50,667 nucleotides of DNA, taken from positions 1 through 50,667 of the forward strand of contig NZ_CANQLZ010000016.1 of the NCBI RefSeq assembly GCF_947624825.1. Direction: 5' to 3'. The notes under the pieces are model-generated. The model saw nothing but the letters and a program-made list of their open reading frames with translations, did no database searches and was not told the origin of the DNA. Shown one piece after another: positions 16,664 to 26,518 of this stretch. The translations under genes were made by a program, and so were the position numbers. The stretch's first letter is position 1; each line of letters starts with the position of its first letter. This DNA comes from an uncultured Acinetobacter sp. Lineage in GTDB: Bacteria > Pseudomonadota > Gammaproteobacteria > Pseudomonadales > Moraxellaceae.

Positions 16664-19606
16664 ATGAGCGTATCGGAAATTAGACCGATTGCCATTGAGG
16701 ATGAGCTGAAAAGTTCATATCTCGATTATGCTATGAGTGTGATTGTATCTCGTGCATTACCAGACGTTCGAGATGGTCTAAAGCCTGTGCATCGTCGTGT
16801 GCTATTCGCTATGCACGAACTGGGCAATGATTATAACAAAGCGTATAAAAAATCTGCCCGTGTTGTCGGCGATGTGATCGGTAAATATCACCCACACGGT
16901 GATTCTGCTGTATACGAAACCATTGTTCGTATGGCACAAGAGTTTAGCTTACGTTATCAATTGGTCGATGGCCAAGGTAACTTTGGTTCGGTCGATGGCG
17001 ACTCGGCAGCTGCCATGCGTTACACCGAAGTGCGTATGCAAAAACTCACCCATGAATTGTTGTCTGATTTAGAAAAAGACACGGTGGAGTGGGAAGATAA
17101 CTACGATGGCTCTGAGCGTATTCCTCAAGTCATGCCAACGCGTGTACCGAACTTGCTCATTAATGGAGTAACCGGTATTGCTGTTGGTATGGCAACCAAT
17201 ATGGCACCGCATAACATGACCGAAGTGGTCAATGCATGTCTTGCTTATGCCAATGACCCGAATATCTCGATTGAAGGCTTGATGGAGCACATCTCAGGTC
17301 CAGATTTTCCAACAGGTGGTATCATCTATGGTAAATCAGGCATTGTCGATGCGTATCGCACGGGTAAAGGTCGTTTGCATATTCGTGGTAAATACCACTT
17401 TGAAGAAGATGCAAAAACCGGTCGTACCACCATCGTCTTTACTGAAATTCCGTATCAAGTCAATAAAGCCAAAACCATTGAGCGTATTGCTGAATTGGTT
17501 AAAGAGAAAAAACTTGAAGGTATTTCTGAATTACGTGATGAGTCTGATAAAGACGGTATGCGTATTGCCATTGATCTTAAACGCGGTGAAAACGCCGAAG
17601 TTGTGGTCAATAACTTATTCTTAAATACGCAATTAGAAAACTCATTTAGCATCAATATGGTTTGCCTTGACAATGGTCAGCCAAAATTGATGAACTTAAA
17701 AGATATTATTGCGGCATTTATCCGTCATCGCCAAGAAGTGGTGACACGTCGTACCATGTTTGAATTGCGTAAAGCACGTGAACGTGGGCATATCTTAGAA
17801 GGTCTAACGGTCGCTTTGGCCAATATTGATTCAATTATTGAAACCATTCGTTCATCAGCCAATCCGGCTCAAGCACGCGAATTGTTGCAAGCGGGTGAAT
17901 GGCAAGCCGGTGGTGTACAAGCTTTGCTAGATGCAGCAGGTTCTGTGTCGATTCGTCCTGATGAAATTGAAGGCGAAGATCCAAACCGTCCATTTGGTTT
18001 AAATGATGCAGTGTATCGTTTATCACCTGCGCAAGTAGCGGCAATTTTAGAGTTGCGTTTGCACCGTTTAACCGGTTTAGAGCAAGACAAATTACAAGCT
18101 GAATATTCAGAGATTTTGGCGCAAATTGCCGACTTAACCGACATTTTAAATGACTTTAATCGTTTAATGACGGTGATTCGTGAAGAATTGGCGATGATCA
18201 TTCAACAATATGGTGACCAACGTCGTACCCAAATTGTTGAATCGCGCGTGGATTTTTCACGTGAAGATTTAATTCCTGAAGAGCAAGTGGTACTCACAGT
18301 TTCACATTCAGGTTATGCCAAAACTCAGCCGTTGTCAGATTATCAAGCACAGCGTCGTGGTGGTCGTGGTAAATCAGCCACGAGCATGAAAGATGATGAT
18401 CATATTCGTCATTTAATTGTCACCTCCAATCATGCCACAGTGTTGTTCTTTACCAATGTCGGTAAGGTGTATCGCTTACGCGTATTTGAAGTGCCACAAG
18501 CTTCGCGTGGTGCTAAAGGTCGCCCGATTGTAAACTTATTGCCGCTTGAAGCAGGCGAGAGCATTACTGCAATTTTACCGGTCATTGATGCACCGAAGAA
18601 ATTTAAAGTGCGTATTGCTGAATTTAAAGCCTTTGTGACCAACAATGCAGCCAAGTTACAACAACATGCAGTGGTGGCAACTCAGTTTGATGATTTAAGC
18701 CAAGCATTAACTAATTTTGATGACAACAGCGATGAATTGTCAGACGAATTACGTTTGGTATTAAAAACATTAAGCACTGAACTTGATGCCGAAACTGCTG
18801 AATTTGATGATGCATTGTTTGCTGAGTTTGCTGCACAAACGTTAAATTTGCGTAAAAACTATTTTGTATTTATGGCAACAGCGTCAGGTACAGTTAAACG
18901 TGTTGAGCTTGATCAATTTAGTAACGTGCGTTCAAATGGTCTACGTGCGATTGAGTTAAACGAAGCAGACACCTTAATTGGGGTTGCAATTACCGATGGC
19001 GAGCAACAAATTATGTTGTTCTCTAATGAAGGTAAAGCGATTCGTTTTGCAGAAACTGATGTACGTGCTATGGGTCGCTCAGCGCGTGGTGTACGTGGTA
19101 TGCGTGTCACCATTGGTGCGACGCTTGACGATGCCGAAGATGAGCTTGAGCAAGATGATGAAGACGGCGAAAGCGCATTTGTCAGTCGTATTGTCTCGCT
19201 TGTAGTGGTGCCTGAAACAGGTGAAGTGCTGTGTGCTTCGGCTCATGGTTTTGGTAAACGTACCCCTGTTGATGATTTCCCAACCAAAAAACGTGGTGGT
19301 AAAGGCATTATTGCCATTAAAACCTCAGAGCGTAATGGTGAGTTGGTGGGTGCAGTTGCCATTGATCAAAGCAAAGAGTTAATGCTTATTTCTAATGGCG
19401 GTACGTTGGTACGTACCCGTGCATCAGAAGTGGCACAAACTGGTCGTAATGCACAAGGTGTTCGTTTAATCCGTTTAGCGGAAGACGAAATCTTAGTGGG
19501 TGTAGAAGCAATTGAAGCTGTAGAAGAAGATGAGATTGATCTTGTTGAAGATACAGTGGTTGTGGAAACAGACGCGATTTTAAATGAAGATGTTGCGCAA
19601 AACTAA
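16664..19606 (+). CDS. gyrA: DNA gyrase subunit A, with an extra segment in the C-terminal domain
   Basis: A 980-residue breakage-reunion subunit of DNA gyrase, which introduces negative supercoils with GyrB. The N-terminal domain is canonical, with catalytic Tyr120 in AAAMRYTEV. The quinolone-determining region reads [10 protein letters not shown] with Ser81 intact, so no common resistance change is present. The GyrA box QRRGGRGK marks the start of the C-terminal pinwheel. The protein is about 105 residues longer than E. coli GyrA (875), mainly because of roughly 85 extra helical residues at about 642-732 between ITAILPV and [13 protein letters not shown]. An acidic stretch near residue 830 and an acidic tail add the rest. 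The start at 16664 has AAGGAGTA. Confidence 0.98.
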   Translation: MSVSEIRPIAIEDELKSSYLDYAMSVIVSRALPDVRDGLKPVHRRVLFAMHELGNDYNKAYKKSARVVGDVIGKYHPHGDSAVYETIVRMAQEFSLRYQLVDGQGNFGSVDGDSAAAMRYTEVRMQKLTHELLSDLEKDTVEWEDNYDGSERIPQVMPTRVPNLLINGVTGIAVGMATNMAPHNMTEVVNACLAYANDPNISIEGLMEHISGPDFPTGGIIYGKSGIVDAYRTGKGRLHIRGKYHFEEDAKTGRTTIVFTEIPYQVNKAKTIERIAELVKEKKLEGISELRDESDKDGMRIAIDLKRGENAEVVVNNLFLNTQLENSFSINMVCLDNGQPKLMNLKDIIAAFIRHRQEVVTRRTMFELRKARERGHILEGLTVALANIDSIIETIRSSANPAQARELLQAGEWQAGGVQALLDAAGSVSIRPDEIEGEDPNRPFGLNDAVYRLSPAQVAAILELRLHRLTGLEQDKLQAEYSEILAQIADLTDILNDFNRLMTVIREELAMIIQQYGDQRRTQIVESRVDFSREDLIPEEQVVLTVSHSGYAKTQPLSDYQAQRRGGRGKSATSMKDDDHIRHLIVTSNHATVLFFTNVGKVYRLRVFEVPQASRGAKGRPIVNLLPLEAGESITAILPVIDAPKKFKVRIAEFKAFVTNNAAKLQQHAVVATQFDDLSQALTNFDDNSDELSDELRLVLKTLSTELDAETAEFDDALFAEFAAQTLNLRKNYFVFMATASGTVKRVELDQFSNVRSNGLRAIELNEADTLIGVAITDGEQQIMLFSNEGKAIRFAETDVRAMGRSARGVRGMRVTIGATLDDAEDELEQDDEDGESAFVSRIVSLVVVPETGEVLCASAHGFGKRTPVDDFPTKKRGGKGIIAIKTSERNGELVGAVAIDQSKELMLISNGGTLVRTRASEVAQTGRNAQGVRLIRLAEDEILVGVEAIEAVEEDEIDLVEDTVVVETDAILNEDVAQN

Positions 19607-19624
19607 GTTTTGGGTTAACACATG

Positions 19625-19646
19625 AGGGCGCTTCGGCGTCCTTTTT
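19625..19646 (+). terminator. UUCG-loop terminator of gyrA
   Basis: Stem AGGGCGC/GCGTCCT closed by a TTCG tetraloop and followed by T-rich sequence, 19 bases after the gyrA stop. Confidence 0.82.
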
Positions 19647-19663
19647 ACTTTTAGGATAAAGAC

Positions 19664-20068
19664 ATGAACATAAAGTTATGGGCAATTGCTTCGCTTGTGG
19701 GTTTAGTCGGTTGTGCAGAACAACAAGATCTTGCTGATCCAAGCGCAGCTCAAGTACAAGCAGCAGATGCTGCTTATCAAGATTTAAGCGCGCGTAATTT
19801 TGAGCAATTTATGCAGCATCTTGATCCCAAGTTACAGGCATATTTTCAAGAAAACCCAAGGGTGTTAAAGAAATTTGCAAGCGCTATTCCAAAAGAGCAC
19901 ATCAAGTCCAAAACTTTAATGAGCAAACGCATGCAAAGTGAAGCAGAATACAAAGTCAGCTATGAGATTGCTTATCCAAAAAACTTAGTGCAATACGATG
20001 TCAGCTTTGACCGCCCCAATGGCAGCACGCAAATTAATAATATTAATATTCAAGTCTTTGGTGAATAA
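19664..20068 (+). CDS. Small lipoprotein, 134 aa, function unknown
   Basis: The N-terminus MNIKLWAIASLVGLVGCAEQ is a lipoprotein signal peptide with lipobox LVGC and Cys17 as the lipidated residue. The mature part (about 118 residues) has a Gln/Ala-rich helix (QVQAADAAYQDLSARNFEQF) and a beta-rich C-terminus, a layout similar to small SnoaL/NTF2-like or DUF4019-type folds, but I cannot assign it. The start at 19664 follows TTTAGGATAAAGAC. It sits after the gyrA terminator with its own hairpin downstream, so it is probably transcribed by itself. Confidence 0.8.
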   Translation: MNIKLWAIASLVGLVGCAEQQDLADPSAAQVQAADAAYQDLSARNFEQFMQHLDPKLQAYFQENPRVLKKFASAIPKEHIKSKTLMSKRMQSEAEYKVSYEIAYPKNLVQYDVSFDRPNGSTQINNINIQVFGE

Positions 20069-20100
20069 GTATTTCTTATCACCACGTGGTATATAAAAAT

Positions 20101-20142
20101 GCATCGGTTGTAGATCACAACTGATCAAACCGGTGCTTTTAA
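20101..20142 (+). terminator. Long-loop terminator after the lipoprotein gene
   Basis: Stem GCATCGGTT/AACCGGTGC (9 pairs, one G-T) with an 18-base loop, followed by TTTT. The remaining bases up to serC (to 20313) hold no ORF, only a possible TATGAT -10 at 20265-20270. Confidence 0.65.
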
Positions 20143-20313
20143 AAAAATATCCAAGCTTGCTTAGCCATAAGTGACGGATTTAAATTATCTATTGAATCTA
20201 TATTGATTTTTTGACTGTATTTTAAAATTTACATTGAAATAATTTTATGCAAGTCAGCACAAGATATGATTAAATGCCATCTCTATTGTGTTTCACATTG
20301 ACAAGGAAAAATC

Positions 20314-21396
20314 ATGCGCGCGTACAACTTCTGTGCTGGTCCTGCTGCATTACCCACTGCCGTTTTAGAAAAAGCTCAAGCTGAAATGCTCGATTGGCAA
20401 GGCAAAGGCTTATCGATTATGGAAATGAGCCACCGTAGTGCAGATTATGTTGCTGTGGCCGAAAAAGCTGAAGCTGACTTACGTAAGCTCATGAACATTC
20501 CTGACAACTACAAAGTGTTGTTTTTACAAGGTGGTGCATCGCTACAATTCTCTGCGATTCCTTTAAACCTGTTAGGTAAAAATAACAAAGCTGATTATAT
20601 TCACACGGGAATTTGGTCAGAAAAAGCACTCAAAGAAGCCAAGCGTTATGGCGACATCAACGTGGTTGAAGCGGGTATTCAAGATCAAGATGGCAAACTC
20701 GCCATTTCTGAACCAAGCACTTGGAATTTATCAAAAGATGCCGCTTATGTGCATTATGCTGATAACGAAACCATTGGTGGTTTGCAATTTAACCATATTC
20801 CTGAAACCGACAAACCATTGGTTGCCGATTTATCATCAAGCATTTTAGCTGCACCGATTGATGTCACCAAGTTTGGTTTAATTTACGCAGGCGCGCAAAA
20901 AAATATTGGTCCTGCAGGCTTAACCTTGGTCATTATTCGTGATGACTTGTTAGGCCAAGCGATGGACAGCATTCCAAGCATTTTAAAATATGCAGATCAA
21001 GCTAAAAATGATTCGATGGTGAATACGCCATCAACTTATGCATGGTATTTGTCAGGTTTGGTATTTGAATGGTTACTTGAACAAGGTGGCGTAGAGGCAA
21101 TGCATCAAGTGAATTTGGCTAAAGCTGAATTACTCTATGGTTATATTGATGCTAGTGATTTTTATGCCAACCCAATTGCCAAAGAATACCGCTCAATTAT
21201 GAACGTACCATTTACGTTGGCAAAACCTGAACTTGAAAAACAGTTCTTAGCAGAAGCTGAAGCGAAGCATTTGCTTAATCTTGCAGGTCACCGCTCAGTG
21301 GGTGGTATGCGTGCCAGTATTTATAATGCTGTGCCACTAGAAGGCGTGCAAGCTTTGGTTAACTTTATGGATGACTTTGCTAAACGCAATGCTTAA
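20314..21396 (+). CDS. serC: Phosphoserine aminotransferase
   Basis: A 360-residue class-V PLP aminotransferase converting 3-phosphohydroxypyruvate to phosphoserine in serine synthesis, and also acting in pyridoxal phosphate synthesis. The N-terminus MRAYNFCAGPAALP is diagnostic. The PLP lysine is Lys196 in YAGAQKNIGPAG (Lys198 in E. coli). FLQGGASLQFSAIPLNLL and the C-terminal HRSVGGMRASIYNA complete the active site. The start at 20314 has AAGGAAAAATC. It is single-gene, bounded by terminators on both sides. Confidence 0.98.
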   Translation: MRAYNFCAGPAALPTAVLEKAQAEMLDWQGKGLSIMEMSHRSADYVAVAEKAEADLRKLMNIPDNYKVLFLQGGASLQFSAIPLNLLGKNNKADYIHTGIWSEKALKEAKRYGDINVVEAGIQDQDGKLAISEPSTWNLSKDAAYVHYADNETIGGLQFNHIPETDKPLVADLSSSILAAPIDVTKFGLIYAGAQKNIGPAGLTLVIIRDDLLGQAMDSIPSILKYADQAKNDSMVNTPSTYAWYLSGLVFEWLLEQGGVEAMHQVNLAKAELLYGYIDASDFYANPIAKEYRSIMNVPFTLAKPELEKQFLAEAEAKHLLNLAGHRSVGGMRASIYNAVPLEGVQALVNFMDDFAKRNA

Positions 21397-21407
21397 AACT
21401 TAAAGTC

Positions 21408-21441
21408 AAAAAAAGCCCAAGTTTAAACTTGGGCTTTTTTT
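21408..21441. terminator. Bidirectional terminator, near-perfect palindrome
   Basis: A-run, then GCCCAAGTTTAAACTTGGGC, then T-run, forming one continuous palindrome of over 30 bases. It serves serC (plus) and the convergent hypothetical gene (minus), whose stop codon lies at its right edge. Confidence 0.88.
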
Positions 21442-22369
21442 ATGCGGTGTGTTGCAAATTGACTTGCAGCCAAATATTACCGCGAATGTATTGTCCCACA
21501 TTAAAATTTGCATATTTGGGGTCACGGGTGGCCACACGCACTAAGGTTGCTTCAGCATTATCTTCACGCAACAAAGTCACATCGTACAAGGTGTAATCAT
21601 GCTGCATAAATTGCATCTGGGTTTTACCCACCACTTGACCTTGGAACCATGCTTCGTCTTCTTGGCCTAAGGTTTCGCCGTATAAATAAGCCACCATCTG
21701 AGAAAAATCAACCGTGACAGGTTCACGATCTTGTTCAGACTGAGGCTGCCATGCATCAATTTGTTCTTGCAAATTAGGCGGTGCGACACCGTCATTGGCG
21801 GCTAAAATATCATTTAAAGCACGATGATGTTTAATCGATGCAGGGTCATCGACCACCAATTGTTCATGGTCACCCACAGCCTCTAATACATAAGCCCATG
21901 CGTTTAGTTCGCCACTATAGGCTTGTTGTTGCTGATAACGATGATGATTCACGCTATATAAATTATCAAAGGCATAGACAATATTATTGTTGCCTAAATT
22001 TAAACGCAGTACAGCTTGGGTATTGGTCCTACAAGTAATAATACGCTCAATTTGGGCGCGAATTTTGTAAGGACTTGGAAAACTTGGAAACGCAGTTTTG
22101 ACTTTTTTAGGACGATGATTTTCAACATCAATCACTTGGTTAATTAGAACAGAAGATTGTTTTGGGCCTTGAATGAGCCATGTATTTTCATCCATATCAC
22201 ACTCTTGCATGCATAGACCCATTGGCATGACTGGTGCATCAAGTGCAAGTCCTAACCATGCAGGTACATCGTCGCTTGGATTTTCGGTGAGTAAATTCCA
22301 ATGCTCAACGTGGCTACCGAAGTTTTGATCTTCAATGGTGATCATTTCTGGTCTATTTTGATTTTTCAT
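21440..22369 (-). CDS. Hypothetical protein, about 309 aa
   Basis: I do not recognise a family. The product is soluble, acidic and Asn/Gln-rich, with no signal peptide or membrane helix. Recognisable pieces are LPS-free segments such as AWLGLALDAPVMPMGLCMQE, a middle region with QAVLRLNLGNNNIVYAFDNL, and a C-terminal beta-rich part with YDVTLLREDNAEATLVRVA. Repeated beta patterns suggest one or two OB-like or barrel modules, which is a guess. The start is uncertain: GTG at 22375, ATG at 22369 and ATG at 22345 are all in frame and none has a clear ribosome site. It is monocistronic. Confidence 0.72.
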   Translation of the reverse strand: MKNQNRPEMITIEDQNFGSHVEHWNLLTENPSDDVPAWLGLALDAPVMPMGLCMQECDMDENTWLIQGPKQSSVLINQVIDVENHRPKKVKTAFPSFPSPYKIRAQIERIITCRTNTQAVLRLNLGNNNIVYAFDNLYSVNHHRYQQQQAYSGELNAWAYVLEAVGDHEQLVVDDPASIKHHRALNDILAANDGVAPPNLQEQIDAWQPQSEQDREPVTVDFSQMVAYLYGETLGQEDEAWFQGQVVGKTQMQFMQHDYTLYDVTLLREDNAEATLVRVATRDPKYANFNVGQYIRGNIWLQVNLQHTA

Positions 22370-22566
22370 ATGCACAATAGAACTTTGAGTGGTTTAAATG
22401 ATTTAATCGAGGATGATTTGGTTTTTTCAAGGGAGCTGAGGTAAATTTAGACAAATAAAATCCAAAAGCGATAAAACCTGATCTACAGCTAAAGCAAAGA
22501 TCAACCACAATTGCTGAAAGATTATTGCTACACTTGGTTTTGTTTTTAAGTAAAAAGGTATTTAAG

Positions 22567-23034
22567 TTGCTGCCATTTAAACTGTGGGTTGACGCAGATG
22601 CATTGCCTAAAATTTTGCGTGACGTGATTATTCGTGCATCCGACCGTCATCACTTAGAAGTGACTTTTGTGGCCAATCAAAATGTGGGCATTCGACCTTC
22701 GGTGCGTATCAATTCAATTCAGGTGATGAGTGGTGCCGACCAAGCCGATCAAGAAATTTTAGATCGTATGCAACCGAATGATATTGTGATGACACAAGAC
22801 ATTCCACTTGCAGCACAAGTGATTGAAAAAGGCGGGATTGCCATTCATCCGCGTGGGGAAATCTATACCACCGCCAATGTCAAAGCACGCCTACATTTAC
22901 GTGATTTTATGGATACTTTAAGAGGCGCTGGGGTACAAACGGGTGGTCCACCGCCTTTATCTGAGCGTGATAAACGTGAATTTTCCAATAGCTTAGAACA
23001 AACCATTTTTAAGCAAAAACGTAAGACTGCTTAA
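22567..23034 (+). CDS. YaiI/YqxD family protein (DUF188)
   Basis: A 155-residue member of the DUF188 family (E. coli YaiI, 152), whose fold resembles PIN-type nucleases but whose function is not established. The family motif [18 protein letters not shown] is near the N-terminus, and [22 protein letters not shown] and [13 protein letters not shown] follow. I place the start at TTG 22567 because AAAAAGG lies 8 bases upstream and the resulting N-terminus [11 protein letters not shown] fits the family. The longer frame from 22525 lacks a ribosome site. The next gene begins immediately after its stop codon. Confidence 0.9.
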   Translation: MLPFKLWVDADALPKILRDVIIRASDRHHLEVTFVANQNVGIRPSVRINSIQVMSGADQADQEILDRMQPNDIVMTQDIPLAAQVIEKGGIAIHPRGEIYTTANVKARLHLRDFMDTLRGAGVQTGGPPPLSERDKREFSNSLEQTIFKQKRKTA

Positions 23035-23943
23035 ATGGCACCTCTAAGCAAAACCAATATTGTGCTGACCTATGCCTTATTGGTATTTATTTGGTCGACC
23101 ACGCCTTTAGCAATTGTGTGGAGTGTCGATGACTTACATGCCTTGTGGGCGTTGGTGCTGCGCTTTTTTATTGCATTGCCATTGGCCATTGGCTTAATGC
23201 TGATTTTAAGGCAGCATTTTCCGATGAGCAAAACGGCATGGCACAGTTATTTGGCAGGCGCTTTTAGCTTAATTGGCTCACAGTTTTTTACTTATGTGGC
23301 CACCGCTTATTTAAGCTCTGGCATGATTGCTTTGATGTTTGGGCTGGCACCCATTATGGCGGGTTTAATTGGCTGGTTGGTATTTGGGCAAAAACTGCAT
23401 TACTTGCAATGGTTAGGGATGTTAATTGCATTAACCGGTTTGGGTTTAATTTGCTTTGCTGGTGAGCAAGCCAGTGTTAACCCTATGGGTATTGGCCTGA
23501 TGTTGTTAAGCGTTTTAAGTTATGCTGCATCTATTTTTTGGGTCAAAAAAGTTAATGCCCATGTTGCGCCTGTAGCACAAGCCACCGGTTCAATTTTTGT
23601 ATCTACCTTGCTTGCTATTTGTATTTTACCGTTTATTTGGCAGTATCTACCGACCCAATTGCCTAGCCTAAAAAGCTTTACCGCTTTATTGTATACCGTG
23701 ATTATGGCCTCACTGATTGCCATGTTTTGCTACTTTAAATTGGTGAAAAACGTTCAAGCCACCACCTTGTCTTTAACCACCGTGATGACCCCCATGTTGG
23801 CCATTTTTTTAGGTGCATGGCTCAATCAAGAGAAATTATCACTGATGGTATTTGTAGGTGCATTGGTGTTGCTATTGGGTTTGGCAGTGTATTTTTACCG
23901 TGATTTTAAAGCCAGCCGTAATTTAAAGCGTAAGCTGCATTAA
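23035..23943 (+). CDS. EamA/DMT family inner-membrane transporter
   Basis: A 302-residue carrier with ten predicted helices built from two EamA repeats. The first covers about 8-140, with FIWSTTPLAIVWSV, and the second about 150-290, with TPMLAIFLGAWLNQEKLS. Members of the family export metabolites such as amino acids or purines, and the substrate here is unknown. The ATG at 23035 directly follows the TAA of the DUF188 gene, so translation is probably coupled. Its last four bases overlap the convergent PilZ-like gene. Confidence 0.9.
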   Translation: MAPLSKTNIVLTYALLVFIWSTTPLAIVWSVDDLHALWALVLRFFIALPLAIGLMLILRQHFPMSKTAWHSYLAGAFSLIGSQFFTYVATAYLSSGMIALMFGLAPIMAGLIGWLVFGQKLHYLQWLGMLIALTGLGLICFAGEQASVNPMGIGLMLLSVLSYAASIFWVKKVNAHVAPVAQATGSIFVSTLLAICILPFIWQYLPTQLPSLKSFTALLYTVIMASLIAMFCYFKLVKNVQATTLSLTTVMTPMLAIFLGAWLNQEKLSLMVFVGALVLLLGLAVYFYRDFKASRNLKRKLH

Positions 23944-24506
23944 ACAGCGCTGTGTTGTTCAATGCATTGGGCAAGTTTAGCTCGGTCGCTGGGTAAAATA
24001 GTGACAAAATATGCGCCATTTCGGTACTGACCATTGTCTTGCAATTCGCTATAGACCACTTGGGCTGTGGCAGCAATATGGAAGAAATTATCAGCATGGC
24101 TTAAGGTCAAATGCAGATAACTGTCTTTGCTAATTTTTTCACGACTATAAAAACTCAAGCCGGTTTCTGAAATATTGATCTGTTCAGATTCAGGTAACAC
24201 GCTTTGTACAATAGAATCGTACAATGCCCCTGAAAATAAGTTTAACTTTTGATTGAATAAGGATAAGATTTTAGCCACATGTTGATCTTTTTCAGTGAGT
24301 TTGCTGAGTTCGGTATTTAAAGCATGATCACACTGATCCAATTCTGCTTGCAGTAAAAAATAACGCGGTAAAATGAAATTGGCAGCATATGGATCATCTA
24401 AAGCTGCAGCTTCACAAATCAGCTGATAATTTATTCTTAAAGCGGCATCAATACGAGACATTACACGACGTTCACTGCTTTCGTGTTGAGGCTGAATGTT
24501 TTCCAT
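23940..24506 (-). CDS. Atypical PilZ-domain protein with helical insertion (tPilZ-like)
   Basis: A 188-residue cytoplasmic protein. The two halves of the PilZ c-di-GMP motif are present but far apart: RxxxR in ERRVMSR (Arg14, Arg18) and NxSxxG in INISETG (Asn111-Gly116). Between them lie about 90 residues of predicted helix with heptad-like spacing. In the atypical tetrameric PilZ family known from Xanthomonas, an inserted coiled coil in this position drives oligomerisation. After the motif comes beta-rich sequence (FYSREKISKDSYLHLTL). Ligand binding is inferred and not shown. The start at 24506 lies only 24 bases from the divergent lolC/E start. Confidence 0.75.
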   Translation of the reverse strand: MENIQPQHESSERRVMSRIDAALRINYQLICEAAALDDPYAANFILPRYFLLQAELDQCDHALNTELSKLTEKDQHVAKILSLFNQKLNLFSGALYDSIVQSVLPESEQINISETGLSFYSREKISKDSYLHLTLSHADNFFHIAATAQVVYSELQDNGQYRNGAYFVTILPSDRAKLAQCIEQHSAV

Positions 24507-24530
24507 GATTATTACCTCGGATTAGATGGT

Positions 24531-25766
24531 ATGTTTAAACCAATCTCGCTGTATATAGGGTTGAGATATACTCGCGCACGGCGAAGTAACCACTTTATCT
24601 CTTTTATTGCACTGGTCTCAATGATCGGTTTAACCCTTGGGGTGGCCGTATTGATTACAGTACTGTCCGTCATGAACGGGTTTGACCGTGAACTTAAAAA
24701 TCGTGTTTTAGGCATGGTGCCACAGGCCACGGTCTCTTCGACACAAATTTTAACAGATTGGCCTGAACTTGCCAAAAAAGTTGAGCAAAACGAGCATGTC
24801 GTTGGGGCAGCCCCTTTTACCCAACTACAAGGCATGCTTACAGCACAAGGTCAAGTGTCTGGGATTATGGTCACAGGGATTGAGCCTGAGTACGAGCGTA
24901 AAGTGTCGATCATTCAAAACCATATGGTGGCGGGTAATTTAGATGACTTAAAAAAAGGTGAGTTTGGTATTGTTTTAGGCAAACAAATGACCGATGCCTT
25001 AGGTCTTGGGGTGGGTGATAGCATTACTTTGGTACTGCCTGAGGCGACACCATCACCGGCAGGCGTTGTACCACGTTTTAAACGTTTTAAAATTGTGGGT
25101 ATTTTTAGTATTGGTGCCGAAGTTGACTCTATGATGGGTTATATCGCGCTTTATGATGCATCCACTTTGTTACGTCTACCCGATGGTGCACAAGGGGTAC
25201 GTATGAAGCTTGATGATATCTTTGCAGCACCTAAAGTGGCCAATGAGATTGTCTCGGATTTACCGGGCAACTTCTACGCTTCCGATTGGACCTATACCCA
25301 CGGTAATTTATTTAGCGCCATTCAAATGGAAAAGGCCATGGTTAGCCTGTTGCTATTTTTAATTGTCTTGGTGGCTGCGTTTAATATTGTCTCAAGTTTG
25401 GTCATGGTTGTGACCGACAAAAAAGCCGATATTGCCATTTTAAGAACTTTAGGTGCATCACCAAGTACCATTACCAAAATTTTTATGGTGCAAGGTACGG
25501 TCATTGGGGTGATTGGTACCGTGGCAGGAGCAATTTTAGGCGTGGTATTTGCCTCAAATATTAGTGGATTGATGGGTTGGTTAAACAATACCTTGGGTTT
25601 AAATTTATTTGATGCTTACTTTATCAACTATTTACCTTCGCATTTACGTTGGCAAGATGTGGCAGTCATTGTCAGTTTATCGTTATTGCTGAGCTTCTTG
25701 GCCACGATTTATCCGGCTTTGCGTGCTGCAAAAATTCAACCTGCTGAGGCGTTACGCTATGAGTAA
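24531..25766 (+). CDS. Lipoprotein-releasing ABC transporter permease LolC/LolE
   Basis: A 411-residue inner-membrane subunit of the Lol system that extracts lipoproteins for delivery to the outer membrane. Topology: one N-terminal helix (about 24-48) after LYIGLRYTRARRSNHFISF, a large periplasmic MacB-like domain (about 50-265), then three C-terminal helices of the FtsX type, including KADIAILRTLGASPSTITKIF. Only one permease gene is present, so the complex may use a LolF-type homodimer. The start at 24531 matches the family. The 16-codon upstream extension overlaps the PilZ gene and is rejected. It overlaps lolD by 8 bases. Confidence 0.93.
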   Translation: MFKPISLYIGLRYTRARRSNHFISFIALVSMIGLTLGVAVLITVLSVMNGFDRELKNRVLGMVPQATVSSTQILTDWPELAKKVEQNEHVVGAAPFTQLQGMLTAQGQVSGIMVTGIEPEYERKVSIIQNHMVAGNLDDLKKGEFGIVLGKQMTDALGLGVGDSITLVLPEATPSPAGVVPRFKRFKIVGIFSIGAEVDSMMGYIALYDASTLLRLPDGAQGVRMKLDDIFAAPKVANEIVSDLPGNFYASDWTYTHGNLFSAIQMEKAMVSLLLFLIVLVAAFNIVSSLVMVVTDKKADIAILRTLGASPSTITKIFMVQGTVIGVIGTVAGAILGVVFASNISGLMGWLNNTLGLNLFDAYFINYLPSHLRWQDVAVIVSLSLLLSFLATIYPALRAAKIQPAEALRYE

Positions 25767-26439
25767 TTTTGTATTAGAAGCGCGCCACATCAATAAAACC
25801 TTTAATGATGGCAAAAACCATGTTGAGGTGATTCAAGATTTATCGCTTGGTGTAAAAGCCGGTGAGTTTGTGTCCATTGTAGGATCGAGTGGTTCGGGTA
25901 AAAGTACGTTATTACATGTGTTGGGTGGCTTAGATGCACCCACACGTGGTGAAGTGTATTTACAAGGGAAGCGCTTTGATCATTTAGGTGAAGCAGAACG
26001 TGGGTTTTTGCGTAATCAGCATTTAGGCTTTGTTTATCAATTTCATCATTTGCTGCCTGAATTTACTGCACTTGAAAATGTGGCTATGCCGTTAATGCTG
26101 CGTAAAGGCACCAATTACAAACAAGTGAAGCAACAGGCTGAATATTTACTTGAGCGCGTGGGTTTGTCGCATCGTTTGACCCATCAACCGGGTGAATTAT
26201 CGGGCGGTGAGCGACAACGTGTGGCCATGGCACGGGCATTAGTCACTCAACCGGCTTTAATGCTTGCCGATGAACCTACCGGTAATTTAGACCGTAAAAC
26301 CGCAGTGAAAATTTTTGAATTACTCAGCGACTTACGCCGTGAATTCAATATGGGGATGTTGATTGTGACCCATGATGAAGCGCTTGCCCAAGCTGCCGAT
26401 TCAATTTTGCATATGCAAGATGGTGTGTGGGTCAATTAA
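25759..26439 (+). CDS. lolD: Lipoprotein-releasing system ATP-binding protein LolD
   Basis: A 226-residue ABC ATPase powering the LolC/E permease. Walker A is GSSGSGKSTLL, the Q-loop lies in YQFHHLLPEFTALENV, the signature is LSGGERQRVAMARAL, and Walker B is LMLADEPTGNLD, with His-switch VTHDE. The LolD-specific YQFHHLLPEF stretch supports the name over MacB or FtsE. ATG at 25759 lies inside the last codons of the permease gene (8-base overlap), indicating translational coupling. Confidence 0.96.
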   Translation: MSNFVLEARHINKTFNDGKNHVEVIQDLSLGVKAGEFVSIVGSSGSGKSTLLHVLGGLDAPTRGEVYLQGKRFDHLGEAERGFLRNQHLGFVYQFHHLLPEFTALENVAMPLMLRKGTNYKQVKQQAEYLLERVGLSHRLTHQPGELSGGERQRVAMARALVTQPALMLADEPTGNLDRKTAVKIFELLSDLRREFNMGMLIVTHDEALAQAADSILHMQDGVWVN

Positions 26440-26462
26440 TTACCCTTAATCTGTTTTTCATT

Positions 26463-26486
26463 GAAGCCCACGTATGTGGGCTTTAT
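26463..26486 (+). terminator. Hairpin after lolD
   Basis: Stem AAGCCCAC/GTGGGCTT with a GTAT loop, 24 bases after the lolD stop. The T-tract is short (TTTAT), so termination may be incomplete and comEC could receive read-through. Confidence 0.6.
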
Positions 26487-26518
26487 GCTATTTAAAAGAT
26501 CACAATGGATGTGGGGTC

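Noticed and set aside
16868..16960. Quinolone-resistance change in GyrA
   Set aside because: The region reads [10 protein letters not shown] with the key serine unchanged, so the common resistance substitution is absent.
24483..24530. N-terminal extension of the lolC/E permease
   Set aside because: It overlaps the divergent PilZ gene, adds residues before the conserved N-terminus and has no family match.
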